A stretch of 64,000 nt of DNA, from the NCBI RefSeq assembly GCF_037893185.1, contig NZ_CP140772.1:310001-374000 (forward strand), in the 5' to 3' direction. Positions 33,918 to 43,017 of this stretch are shown here, piece after piece. The position numbers were made by a program, and so were the translations under genes. This DNA is from Chitinophaga sp. 180180018-3. Lineage in GTDB: Bacteria; Bacteroidota; Bacteroidia; Chitinophagales; Chitinophagaceae. Positions within the stretch are counted from its first letter, which is position 1; each line of letters begins with the position of its first letter. The notes under the pieces are model-generated. The model was not told where the DNA came from, ran no database searches, and saw only the letters and a program-made list of their open reading frames with translations.

Positions 33918-36416
33918 ATGAAAATAGTTGTTATTGGAAATGGCATGGTGGGATACAAATTCTGTGAGAAGCTATGTGCCAGGATCACCCCCGGAGCGGT
34001 GGACCTGGTGGTTTTCGGAGAAGAACCCCGACCTGCATACGACCGGGTACATCTCACGTCCTGGTTTGATGGTAAAACAGCTGAAGAGCTCCTGCTGGCC
34101 ACACCGGAATGGTATACGCAAAAAGGCATACGCCTGCATCTGGGCGACCCGGTTATCCGCATCGACCGGGAACACAAAATGATTTATGCTGCTAAAGGTG
34201 CCGCCGAGGCCTACGACTATCTTATTATGGCCACCGGTTCGGCTGCCTTTGTGCCGCCGGTGCCGGGAATTGATAAGAAAGGCGTATTCATTTACCGCAC
34301 AATCGAAGATCTGGAAATGATGAAAGCCCATGCACAGCGGGCCAAAACCGGGGCGGTGATTGGTGGGGGACTGCTCGGGCTGGAAGCTGCCAAAGCTTTA
34401 CTGGATCTTGGGATCAGAGATGCCCATGTGATAGAATTCTCCTCCAGGCTGATGCCTCGCCAGATCGATGAAAAGGGATCGGTATTGTTACAGGGAAAGC
34501 TGGAGGAACTGGGGCTTAAAGTACTGACCAACAGAAATACGAAAGTGATCACCGGCGATGAATATATCACCGGATTGCAGTTTACAGACGATACTTTCCT
34601 GCAGGCGGATATGCTCGTGATTTCAGCGGGCATCAGGCCCAGGGATGAACTGGCAATAGCAGCGGGCCTGGAAACTGGGGCCCGTGGCGGCATTGTGGTA
34701 AATGAACAACTACAGACCTCCGATCCATCTATCTATGCCATCGGGGAATGCGCACTTTATAATAATATGATATACGGACTGGTGGCGCCGGGATACGAAA
34801 TGGCAGAAGTGGTGGCCGCACATATTTCCGGTGAGCTGAAAGCATTCACCGGCTTTGATATGAGCACCAAACTGAAACTCATCGGGGTGGATGTTGCCAG
34901 CTTCGGAGATCCTTTTACCGCTCCTGAAAACTGCCGTAGTATTGTTTTTGAAGACAAATACAAAGGCGTTTATAAACGCATCGATATTACGCCGGATGGC
35001 CGCCAATTGCTGGGAGGTATTCTCATTGGTGAAGCTGAAGCCTATAATCTGTTGTTACAAACAGCAAAGAATAAACTGGTACTGCCTGCGGATCCCGAAT
35101 CCCTGTTGCTGGGCCCGGCCCGGGAAAGCACTACCGGTAGCACCGGACTGGATGCCTTACCCGATGAGGCCCTGATCTGCAGCTGCGAAAGCGTCAGCAA
35201 AGGCGCGATATGTCAGGCGGTGACAGACGGGCATGAAACCCTCGATGAGGTGAAGAAATGTACAAAGGCCGGTACCTGCTGCGGCGGATGTACTCCCATG
35301 GTAAAAGATATCATCACCGCTACGATGAAAGCCCAGGGCAGGTACATCCGCAACGTTATCTGCGAACACTTTGCCTACTCCCGGCAGGAAATGATAGATC
35401 TCGTAAAAATCAAATCACTACGCTCATTCGACGAGGTACTGGATCATTACGGTGATGGCGAAGGCTGTGAAATATGCAAACCCGTCATTGCTTCTATCCT
35501 CGCCAGTTTGTGGAATGATATGATCCTGGGTAAAGGAAATGACACGGCGCAGGACTCGAACGACAGATACCTGGCTAATATTCAGAAAGGAGGCACTTAC
35601 TCTGTAGTACCGCGTATTCCGGGCGGAGAGATAACACCTGAGAAATTGATTACTATCGGAGAGATCGCCAGGAAATATCATCTCTATACAAAAATCACCG
35701 GCGGACAACGTATCGATCTTTTTGGTGCGCACCTCGTAGACCTGCCGAAGATATGGGAAGAACTGATTGCTGCCGGCTTCGAAAGTGGCCACGCATACGG
35801 GAAAGCACTGCGTACCGTGAAAAGCTGCGTAGGCTCTACCTGGTGCCGTTTCGGACTGCACGACAGCGTCAGCTATGCTATCCGCATCGAAGAGCGTTAT
35901 CGGGGCCTTCGTGCCCCACATAAAATCAAATCTGCTGTATCAGGCTGCATCAGGGAATGCGCAGAAGCGCAGTCGAAAGATTTTGGCATCATCGCTACCG
36001 AAAAAGGCTGGAACCTGTATGTATGCGGAAACGGAGGCTCCAAGCCGCAACACGCCATGTTACTGGGAGCCGACCTCGACAGCGAAACCTGCATCAAATA
36101 CATCGACCGGTTCCTGATGTTCTATATAAGAACCGCGGATCCGCTTACACGTACTGCTACCTGGCTGAATAAGCTCGACGGCGGAATAGATTATCTCCGC
36201 AATGTAGTGGTGAATGATAGTCTTGGTATTGCCGCGCAGCTGGAAGTTGAAATGCAGCTGCTGGTCGACAGCTACAAATGTGAGTGGAAAGAGGTCGTGG
36301 AAAACCCGGAATTGCGTAAGCGGTTCACCCACTTTATCAATGCACCGGAAGACAAAGATCCTACAGTGAAATTCGAAACGCTTCGCCAGCAGAAAAAAGC
36401 TGCTGACTGGAAATAA
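33918..36416 (+). CDS. nirB: Assimilatory nitrite reductase [NAD(P)H], large subunit
   Basis: An 832-residue cytoplasmic enzyme reducing nitrite to ammonium. Order: FAD/NAD(P) oxidoreductase (about 1-390, VIGNGMVGYKFCEKL, GAVIGGGLLGLEAAKAL), BFD-type [2Fe-2S] domain (about 420-475, CSCESV, GTCCGGCTP), then the siroheme/[4Fe-4S] reductase half (about 545-800). The siroheme-cluster ligands are C637 (SCVGSTWC), C643, C677 and C681 (SGCIREC). nirD follows after 25 nt. Complete, and every expected cofactor ligand is present. Confidence 0.96.
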   Translation: MKIVVIGNGMVGYKFCEKLCARITPGAVDLVVFGEEPRPAYDRVHLTSWFDGKTAEELLLATPEWYTQKGIRLHLGDPVIRIDREHKMIYAAKGAAEAYDYLIMATGSAAFVPPVPGIDKKGVFIYRTIEDLEMMKAHAQRAKTGAVIGGGLLGLEAAKALLDLGIRDAHVIEFSSRLMPRQIDEKGSVLLQGKLEELGLKVLTNRNTKVITGDEYITGLQFTDDTFLQADMLVISAGIRPRDELAIAAGLETGARGGIVVNEQLQTSDPSIYAIGECALYNNMIYGLVAPGYEMAEVVAAHISGELKAFTGFDMSTKLKLIGVDVASFGDPFTAPENCRSIVFEDKYKGVYKRIDITPDGRQLLGGILIGEAEAYNLLLQTAKNKLVLPADPESLLLGPARESTTGSTGLDALPDEALICSCESVSKGAICQAVTDGHETLDEVKKCTKAGTCCGGCTPMVKDIITATMKAQGRYIRNVICEHFAYSRQEMIDLVKIKSLRSFDEVLDHYGDGEGCEICKPVIASILASLWNDMILGKGNDTAQDSNDRYLANIQKGGTYSVVPRIPGGEITPEKLITIGEIARKYHLYTKITGGQRIDLFGAHLVDLPKIWEELIAAGFESGHAYGKALRTVKSCVGSTWCRFGLHDSVSYAIRIEERYRGLRAPHKIKSAVSGCIRECAEAQSKDFGIIATEKGWNLYVCGNGGSKPQHAMLLGADLDSETCIKYIDRFLMFYIRTADPLTRTATWLNKLDGGIDYLRNVVVNDSLGIAAQLEVEMQLLVDSYKCEWKEVVENPELRKRFTHFINAPEDKDPTVKFETLRQQKKAADWK

Positions 36417-36441
36417 TTTTCTTCATAAAAAATTTACTGCT

Positions 36442-36816
36442 ATGTCTATTTCTTCAACAACCATTCACTGGTTTTTTGCCTGCAGAACATCGGATGTACC
36501 CACCAATGGCGGTGTTTGCGTAAAGTACAAAGAGGAGCAGATTGCATTGTTTTATTTTGCCCGGAGAGATGAATGGTATGCTACCCAGAATCTTTGTCCG
36601 CATAGGCAACAGATGGCGCTGAGTCGCGGTATGACTGGCACCACCAAAGACGAACCCAAGGTAGCATGTCCCTTTCATAAGAAAACATTTTCGCTGCTCG
36701 ATGGTCGCTGTTTATCTGATGAGGCCGAATGTGCACTGACGGTTTACCCGGTGCGTATCATCGACGACCTTGTATACATCGGCGTGAGTGAAGGAACAGA
36801 AATGGCAGAAGCATAA
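36442..36816 (+). CDS. nirD: Nitrite reductase small subunit (Rieske-type)
   Basis: A 124-residue Rieske-fold protein that partners NirB. It keeps the cluster ligands C52-x-H54 (NLCPHRQQMAL) and C76-x2-H79 (VACPFHKKTF), so it could hold a real [2Fe-2S] cluster; some NirD proteins have lost these. It starts 25 nt after nirB. Confidence 0.93.
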   Translation: MSISSTTIHWFFACRTSDVPTNGGVCVKYKEEQIALFYFARRDEWYATQNLCPHRQQMALSRGMTGTTKDEPKVACPFHKKTFSLLDGRCLSDEAECALTVYPVRIIDDLVYIGVSEGTEMAEA

Positions 36817-36824
36817 ATAGGAAA

Positions 36825-36849
36825 CCCGGCAGCGGGCAGGCTGGCCGGG
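36825..36849 (+). terminator. GC-rich hairpin between nirD and the porin-like gene
   Basis: CCCGGCAGC (36825-36833) pairs with GCTGGCCGGG (36840-36849) with one bulged C. There is no T-run after it, so it may be a processing or attenuation site inside the operon that sets nirBD above the downstream genes. Confidence 0.45.
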
Positions 36850-36897
36850 CTTCTGATTTCAAAATGGATTGACTCACTTAAAATCAACCAAAGGTAC

Positions 36898-38190
36898 ATG
36901 AAAAAATGGTTTCATGGCAGCATAGGACTCATGTTGCCTGGGCTGTTACTGTCGCATTACAGCTATGCCCAGTTCACCCTCGGAGCTCAGCTGCGCACCC
37001 GCTCTGAGCTTCGCAACGGACAAGGCGCTCCCCAACCCCAGGGCGCGGCCCCGGCTTTCTTCACCTCTCAGCGCACCCGGCTGATGGCCGGTTTCAGCGC
37101 ATACCGCATTAAACTGGGCCTGACGGTACAGGATGTACGTGTATGGGGGCAGGATGTTTCTACCATAAACCGCACTACTACGCCCGATAACAACGGCTTT
37201 ATGCTGCATGAAGCCTGGGCGGAAATCCTGCTTACGGATACGGTGGTAAAAAACAAAAGCCTGTCCGTTAAAATCGGCCGTCAGGAACTGGTGTATGACG
37301 ACAGCCGGTTGTTAGGTAACCTCGACTGGCTACAGCAGGGACGCCGGCACGATGCGGCGGTGGTGAAGTATGAAAGCAGCTCCTGGACAATGCACGCAGG
37401 ATTTGCTTTCAATCAGAATAAGGAAAATGCCTCAGGCACCATTTATAATCCCGTTCCTCCGGGCAATTATACCGCTAATACCAACGGGGGAAGTGCTTAT
37501 AAAAGCCTGGAATACCTGTATGTTTCCAGGAAGTTCGATAAAGGTCATCTTTCCTTTCTTTTTCTTTCCGATCAGTTTTCGAAATATCGTGTCGACAGTG
37601 TAGCGAAAACCTGGGAAGGGCCTGCATATAGCCGCATTACAACCGGTCTGTTCTATACCGTGGAGGGTACTCATTTATCCGGTACGGCATCCGCTTACTA
37701 CCAGGGAGGTACTAACGCAAACGGGCAAACGATTAATGCAACGCTGCTCTCCGGGTATTTGCAATATGCCGTTTGCAGCAATTTCGGCGCAGGCCTCGGA
37801 GTGGATTATACAACTCCTGATTTCGATCCGTTGTATGGTACTCCACATAAGTTCTGGGGATATATGGATTATTTCTACGTTGCCAGTCCGTTTGGAAACA
37901 AAGGGCTGCAGGACTATTATCTCAGAACAAAGCTGACAGCCGGTTCCCGCTGCACAATAGGCGCTGATGTACACGAATTCTATAGCGCTGAAATGAGCAA
38001 AAAATTCGGAACAGAGGCGGATATCGTTGCTACCTACGCACTTACAAAGATGATAGGATTTGAAGCCGGCTATAGCCACTTCTGGAGCACTGCTTCACTG
38101 GCCGCTGTAAAGAATGTTAAAGACCCGGCTGCCAATAGCAACTGGGCATATGTAACGATCAATATCCATCCCGAATGGAAATTTAAATAA
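36898..38190 (+). CDS. Alginate-export-family outer-membrane porin-like protein
   Basis: A 430-residue outer-membrane barrel with a signal peptide (about 1-24, HYSYAQF) and alternating aromatic strands (TLGAQLRTRSELRNG, LSVKIGRQELVYDDSRLLG, VTINIHPEWKFK at the C-terminus). It fits the alginate_exp (AlgE-like) family. Placed between nirD and the NarK-type transporter, it is much more likely to be an anion channel for nitrate or nitrite than an alginate exporter; no polysaccharide gene is near. That role is inferred from position only. Confidence 0.8.
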   Translation: MKKWFHGSIGLMLPGLLLSHYSYAQFTLGAQLRTRSELRNGQGAPQPQGAAPAFFTSQRTRLMAGFSAYRIKLGLTVQDVRVWGQDVSTINRTTTPDNNGFMLHEAWAEILLTDTVVKNKSLSVKIGRQELVYDDSRLLGNLDWLQQGRRHDAAVVKYESSSWTMHAGFAFNQNKENASGTIYNPVPPGNYTANTNGGSAYKSLEYLYVSRKFDKGHLSFLFLSDQFSKYRVDSVAKTWEGPAYSRITTGLFYTVEGTHLSGTASAYYQGGTNANGQTINATLLSGYLQYAVCSNFGAGLGVDYTTPDFDPLYGTPHKFWGYMDYFYVASPFGNKGLQDYYLRTKLTAGSRCTIGADVHEFYSAEMSKKFGTEADIVATYALTKMIGFEAGYSHFWSTASLAAVKNVKDPAANSNWAYVTINIHPEWKFK

Positions 38191-38207
38191 CAACAAATAA
38201 CAGTACA

Positions 38208-39497
38208 ATGCCCGCTCTCGATAAAATAAAAATATTTAGTCTGGATACCATCCAGATGCGTACTTTTCATATTACCTGGCTGATGTTTTTCGTCTGTTTC
38301 TTTGGCTGGTTCGGTCTTGCTCCGCTGATGCCAACGATCAGAACCGATCTTGGGCTTACGAAAGCGCAGGTAGGTAACATCATCATTGCATCTGTATCCG
38401 GCACCATTATAGCCCGCCTTGTGATAGGCAGGCTCTGCGATACATGGGGACCGCGTAAAACAGCGATACGCCTCTTATTGCTGGGATCTGTACCGGTATT
38501 CCTGGTAGGATTATCAAGAGATTATACCTCTTTCCTTGTTTTTCGTTTAGCCATCAGTGTTATAGGTGGTTCTTTCGTAATTACACAGTTCCATACTTCT
38601 CTGATGTTTGCGCCGGCTATCAAAGGTACGGCTAATGCCATTACCGGTGGTTGGGGTAATCTGGGCGGCGGTGTAACTAATATGGTGATGCCGCTGATCT
38701 TCGCTGCCATTGTAGGAATGGGGTTTACTAAAGGGGAAGCCTGGCGTTATGCCATGATTCTGCCGGGTTTGATGATGCTGATAGTGGCGTGGTTGTATTA
38801 CCGCTATACGAAGGATACGCCGGAAGGTAACTTCGATGAGATTGGTCGCAATAGCCGGCAGGCCAAAACAGATTGGTCTGTATTGCGCGACTGGCGCATC
38901 TGGGCGTTGACATTGGCCTATGGCATGTGTTTCGGTATGGAAATCACTTTTGATAATGTGGCTTCTTTACACTTCGTGGACACTTTTCACCTGTCGCAGA
39001 GCAGTGCTGGCTTCTGGGCCGGGGTATTTGGTTTCATGAACCTTTTTGCCCGTGCATTGGGAGGCATTGTGTCTGATAAAGTAGGTGCTGTATCAGGGAT
39101 GAAAGGGAAGGGCCTGTTGCTGGCTTTTATGTTGCTGATGGAAGGCGCAGGGCTGATACTTTTTGCTCAGTCGGGCTCACTTGTGCTGGCAATTATTTCA
39201 ATGCTTGGCTTTGCCCTGTTCCTGAAAATGGCCAACGGCGCTACTTACGGTATAGTACCATTTATCAGTGAAAAAAATACCGGCCTGGTGAGCGGAGTGG
39301 TAGGAGCCGGCGGTAATCTGGGTGGAATGATGTTTGGTTTTCTGTTTAAGTCAGAGCACATCACCTACGTACAGGCATTTACGTACATTGGGCTAACAGT
39401 GATCACCATAGGATGTATTGTACTGCTGACACGATTTACACCAAGACAGGAAACCGATGAAGAGCAGGTAGTCAATGCTCCGGTGGCGATGTCCTGA
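38208..39497 (+). CDS. Nitrate/nitrite MFS transporter (NarK/NasA type)
   Basis: A 429-residue 12-helix carrier. NarK-family hallmarks are GWFGLAPLMPTIRTDLGL at the start, ARLVIGRLCDTWGPR (loop 2-3), and the two Gly-rich nitrate signatures: AITGGWGNLGGGVTNMVMP in TM5 and SGVVGAGGNLGGMMFG in TM11. It should import nitrate, with or without nitrite exchange, for the reductases encoded around it. 17 nt after the porin gene and 19 nt before the fused reductase gene, so a single operon. Confidence 0.94.
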   Translation: MPALDKIKIFSLDTIQMRTFHITWLMFFVCFFGWFGLAPLMPTIRTDLGLTKAQVGNIIIASVSGTIIARLVIGRLCDTWGPRKTAIRLLLLGSVPVFLVGLSRDYTSFLVFRLAISVIGGSFVITQFHTSLMFAPAIKGTANAITGGWGNLGGGVTNMVMPLIFAAIVGMGFTKGEAWRYAMILPGLMMLIVAWLYYRYTKDTPEGNFDEIGRNSRQAKTDWSVLRDWRIWALTLAYGMCFGMEITFDNVASLHFVDTFHLSQSSAGFWAGVFGFMNLFARALGGIVSDKVGAVSGMKGKGLLLAFMLLMEGAGLILFAQSGSLVLAIISMLGFALFLKMANGATYGIVPFISEKNTGLVSGVVGAGGNLGGMMFGFLFKSEHITYVQAFTYIGLTVITIGCIVLLTRFTPRQETDEEQVVNAPVAMS

Positions 39498-39516
39498 AAG
39501 CGTTAAAAGATGAATT

Positions 39517-42500
39517 ATGCGGTCGACTCTTAAAACTACCTGTTGTTATTGCGGTGTTGGTTGCGGCATACTGGTACATAAAGACCGGCAGGGAAAACTG
39601 TATGTGGAAGGAGATCCTTCGCACCCCGTGAATAAGGGAATGCTTTGTTCAAAAGGAATGAACCTGCATTATACGGTAATGGATACAACCGACCGGTTAC
39701 TTTATCCTGAAATGCGCTACCATCGGGAATTACCGAGGCAGCGGGTAACATGGGATCAGGCATTGGAACGTACTGCTGCAGTGTTTTCTTCCATCATCAG
39801 GAAGTATGGGCCGGATGCCGTGGCATTTTATGCCTCCGGTCAGTGCCTGACGGAAGAGTATTATGTAGTCAATAAACTGATAAAAGGATTCATCGGCAGC
39901 AATAATATCGATACAAATTCCCGGCTTTGTATGAGCAGCGCTGTAGCCGCTTACAAGATGGCATTGGGAGAAGACGCAGTACCGGGCACTTACGACGATA
40001 TAGAGCAAACCAGCTGTATTTTTGTGGCCGGCGCCAACCCCGCCTGGTGCCATCCTATTCTGTGGCGCCGGGTGGAAGCTGCCAGGGCGGCGAATCCACA
40101 GCTAAAGATCATTGTGAGCGACCCCAGGGTAACGCAGAGTTGCAGTATCGCCGATCTGCATCTGCAGATTAATCCCGGTACCGATATAGTACTCCATCAT
40201 GCTATAGGCCGGTTGTTGATAGAGCAGGGAAAAACGGACCATTCATTTATAACAGCACATACCGAGGGATTTACGCAGTATCGCGAATGTGTGATGCAAC
40301 GCAGCATCAGCGAGGCGGCTGCTATTTGTGGTATAGCCGAAGACGCCATCAACACCGCTGCTACATATATCGGAGCGGCAGAGGGGTTCATGACCTTATG
40401 GACAATGGGACTGAATCAAAGTGTTGTGGGTGTGAATAAGAATCTTAGCCTTATTAATCTGCACCTGATCACTGGTCATATCGGAAAGCCAGGCAGCGGC
40501 CCCTTTTCGCTTACAGGTCAGCCTAATGCCATGGGAGGCCGGGAAGTAGGCGGACTATCCAACCTTTTGCCTGCGCACCGGGTATTGAGTGACCCTGAGC
40601 ATCGCCGGCAGGTGCAGGAATTCTGGGGCGGAACAACACTATCGGATAAACCCGGGCTTACCGCTACCGAAATGTTCGATGCCCTGAATGATGGCCGCCT
40701 GAAAGCCATCTGGATCATGTGTACCAACCCGCTGGTGAGCCTCCCGGATGTACGTGTGGCGGAAGCTGCATTGCAAAAGGCAAAGTTTGTGGTAGTACAG
40801 GAAATATCATCGAAACCGGAAACCCTGCGATATGCTGATGTAGTGCTGCCGGCTGCTGCCTGGACGGAGAAAGAGGGTACCATGACCAATGCCGAGCGCC
40901 GCATCAGCTATCTCGGCAGAATTGCCGATGCGCCCGGAGAAGCATTGCCGGACGCAGAGATCATTTGCCGGTTTGCCCGGAAAATGGGATATAACGGATT
41001 CGGCTATACGAGCATGGAGGAGATCTATAAAGAACATGTGCGCCTCACGGCTGGCACCAACATCGATATCAGCGGCCTTGATTACACCATACTGAAGAAA
41101 CAGCGAAGCGTACAATGGCCCTTCAATAAAGGGAAAGGAACCGCCCGCCTGTTTACTGACAGCTATTTCTATACCTCTACCGGCCGTGCTCTCATACACA
41201 GTTTCGGAGATACGAATGGCTCTGAACCACTGACGCCCGATCTGCCCCTGATCCTTACTACCGGACGTATCCGTGATCAGTGGCATACCATGAGTAAAAC
41301 AGGGAAAGTCAATAAACTGAAGCAGCATATTGCCAATGCTTTCCTGGAAATCCACCCGGCAGATGCACGGAAACGCGGTATCAATACCGGCGATATTGTA
41401 ACAGTAACCAACGAACGGGGGAATGTACGGGTGAAGGCCCAACTCAGCGATGCCATCAAGCCTGGAGTAGTATTTCTGCCTATGCACTGGGGAAAGATGC
41501 TGAACAGTGATCTGCATCGTGCAAACAATCTTACCAACAAGCTGCTGGACCCGGTATCAAAGCAACCTGATTTCAAATACGCTGCGGTGGAAGTGGCCCG
41601 CTATCGTAAGCCCGTGCAGAAGATCGTTGTGATCGGGGCCGGAGCCGGAGCTTGCGGGTTTGTGAAGTCGTACAGAGAGCTGAATACCACCGATGAAATT
41701 GTAGTGTTCAGCAAAGAGGATCTTCCTTTCTATAACCGCGTAATGCTGCCCGATTATATCAGCGGAACCCAGCAATGGAAGCAGCTGGTGAAAATGACGC
41801 GGGCAGAAGAAAAGGAATATAATATCACCCTGCACAGGGGAGTTAGTGTGGTACATATCAACCGTACTGCGAAAGAAATAACTGATAGTAACGGCGACGT
41901 ACATACGTACGATATACTGTTATTGGCTACCGGCAGCCGGGCGGCCAGTTTGAAAGATGTTCCGGATCTGCCGGGCATTTTTACCATGCGCACAAAACTG
42001 GATGCAGATGCCTTCAGTGAACATATAGATCCCCGCAACGGTAAAGTGATGATCGTTGGTGGCGGACTGCTTGGTATAGAACTGGCCGCTTCCCTGCGTG
42101 AAATGCGTATAGACGTTAGCGTTATACAGCGCAGCTCCCGGCTGATGGACAGGCAACTGGACGCACTGGGCGGCCAGTTGCTGTATGAAGAGCTGACCGA
42201 CAAAGGCATTGAGATCTGCTATAACGATGAAATAGATCGCTTCGCCGGGCATGAGAAACTGGAAGGCATCTATATGAAAAGCGGCCGGTATATCGCCTGT
42301 CAGGCGGTGGTGATGTCGATAGGCACCGTACCTAATATAGAACTGGCTCGCGAAGCCCGCTTAAATTGCAGCAGGGGCGTAGTAGTGAATGAATACCTGC
42401 AAACAAGCGATCCCGATGTTTTTGCCATCGGGGAAATAGCCGCGTTTAATGGCACCCTTTACGGTATCACAGCGGCTGCGGAACAACAGGCCGCAGTGGT

Positions 42501-43017
42501 GGCCCGTTTCCTGAATGGAGATATCAGCTGCTACTATCAGGGATCGCTGATGATGAATATCCTCAAGATGCACGGCACCGACCTTTGTTCGCTGGGTATG
42601 GTAGAAACGCCGGCAGATCCGGCTTACGAAGAAATCCTGTTTATTGATAAAGCCAAACGTTATTATAAAAAATGTATCATCCATCAGGACAGGCTGGTAG
42701 GCGCTATATTGATAGGGGATAAAACGGAGTTCCAGGAATTCCGCGATCTGATTGAGCAACGTATTGAGCTGTCGGATAAGCGACTGGAATTGTTGCGTTC
42801 CGGTAAGAAAGGAACACCGGTGATTGGCAAACTGGTTTGCTCCTGCGGTAACGTGGGCGAAGGAAATATCCGGGAGAAAATAAATGAAGGCTGCAGCACT
42901 CTGCAGCAGCTGTGTCAGGCTTCCGGCGCCGGTATGGGATGTGGAAGTTGTAAATCAGAAGTGAAGGCGCTGTTGGAAAAACATCTGCATAAAAATCAAC
43001 CAGTACCCGTTTTATAA
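39517..43017 (+). CDS. Assimilatory nitrate reductase fused to an FAD/NAD(P)/[2Fe-2S] reductase
   Basis: A 1166-residue fusion. Residues 1-690 are a molybdopterin (bis-MGD) nitrate reductase: [4Fe-4S] ligands C9, C12, C16 and C44, likely Mo ligand Cys in NSRLCMSSAV, and a dinucleotide-binding domain (ILTTGRIRDQWHTMSKTG, LPMHWGKM). Residues about 695-1090 are a pyridine-nucleotide oxidoreductase (KIVVIGAGAGACGFV, MIVGGGLLGIELAASL). The C-terminus is a BFD-type [2Fe-2S] domain with C1108, C1110, C1142 and C1145. In Bacillus or Klebsiella the catalytic and electron-transfer parts are separate (NasC/NasB); here NAD(P)H could drive nitrate reduction in one chain. The stop overlaps the next gene's ATG by one base. 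Confidence 0.93.
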   Translation: MRSTLKTTCCYCGVGCGILVHKDRQGKLYVEGDPSHPVNKGMLCSKGMNLHYTVMDTTDRLLYPEMRYHRELPRQRVTWDQALERTAAVFSSIIRKYGPDAVAFYASGQCLTEEYYVVNKLIKGFIGSNNIDTNSRLCMSSAVAAYKMALGEDAVPGTYDDIEQTSCIFVAGANPAWCHPILWRRVEAARAANPQLKIIVSDPRVTQSCSIADLHLQINPGTDIVLHHAIGRLLIEQGKTDHSFITAHTEGFTQYRECVMQRSISEAAAICGIAEDAINTAATYIGAAEGFMTLWTMGLNQSVVGVNKNLSLINLHLITGHIGKPGSGPFSLTGQPNAMGGREVGGLSNLLPAHRVLSDPEHRRQVQEFWGGTTLSDKPGLTATEMFDALNDGRLKAIWIMCTNPLVSLPDVRVAEAALQKAKFVVVQEISSKPETLRYADVVLPAAAWTEKEGTMTNAERRISYLGRIADAPGEALPDAEIICRFARKMGYNGFGYTSMEEIYKEHVRLTAGTNIDISGLDYTILKKQRSVQWPFNKGKGTARLFTDSYFYTSTGRALIHSFGDTNGSEPLTPDLPLILTTGRIRDQWHTMSKTGKVNKLKQHIANAFLEIHPADARKRGINTGDIVTVTNERGNVRVKAQLSDAIKPGVVFLPMHWGKMLNSDLHRANNLTNKLLDPVSKQPDFKYAAVEVARYRKPVQKIVVIGAGAGACGFVKSYRELNTTDEIVVFSKEDLPFYNRVMLPDYISGTQQWKQLVKMTRAEEKEYNITLHRGVSVVHINRTAKEITDSNGDVHTYDILLLATGSRAASLKDVPDLPGIFTMRTKLDADAFSEHIDPRNGKVMIVGGGLLGIELAASLREMRIDVSVIQRSSRLMDRQLDALGGQLLYEELTDKGIEICYNDEIDRFAGHEKLEGIYMKSGRYIACQAVVMSIGTVPNIELAREARLNCSRGVVVNEYLQTSDPDVFAIGEIAAFNGTLYGITAAAEQQAAVVARFLNGDISCYYQGSLMMNILKMHGTDLCSLGMVETPADPAYEEILFIDKAKRYYKKCIIHQDRLVGAILIGDKTEFQEFRDLIEQRIELSDKRLELLRSGKKGTPVIGKLVCSCGNVGEGNIREKINEGCSTLQQLCQASGAGMGCGSCKSEVKALLEKHLHKNQPVPVL

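Noticed and set aside
36898..38190. Alginate export as the function
   Set aside because: Only the fold family suggests it; no alginate or other polysaccharide gene is nearby and the gene is embedded in a nitrate operon.
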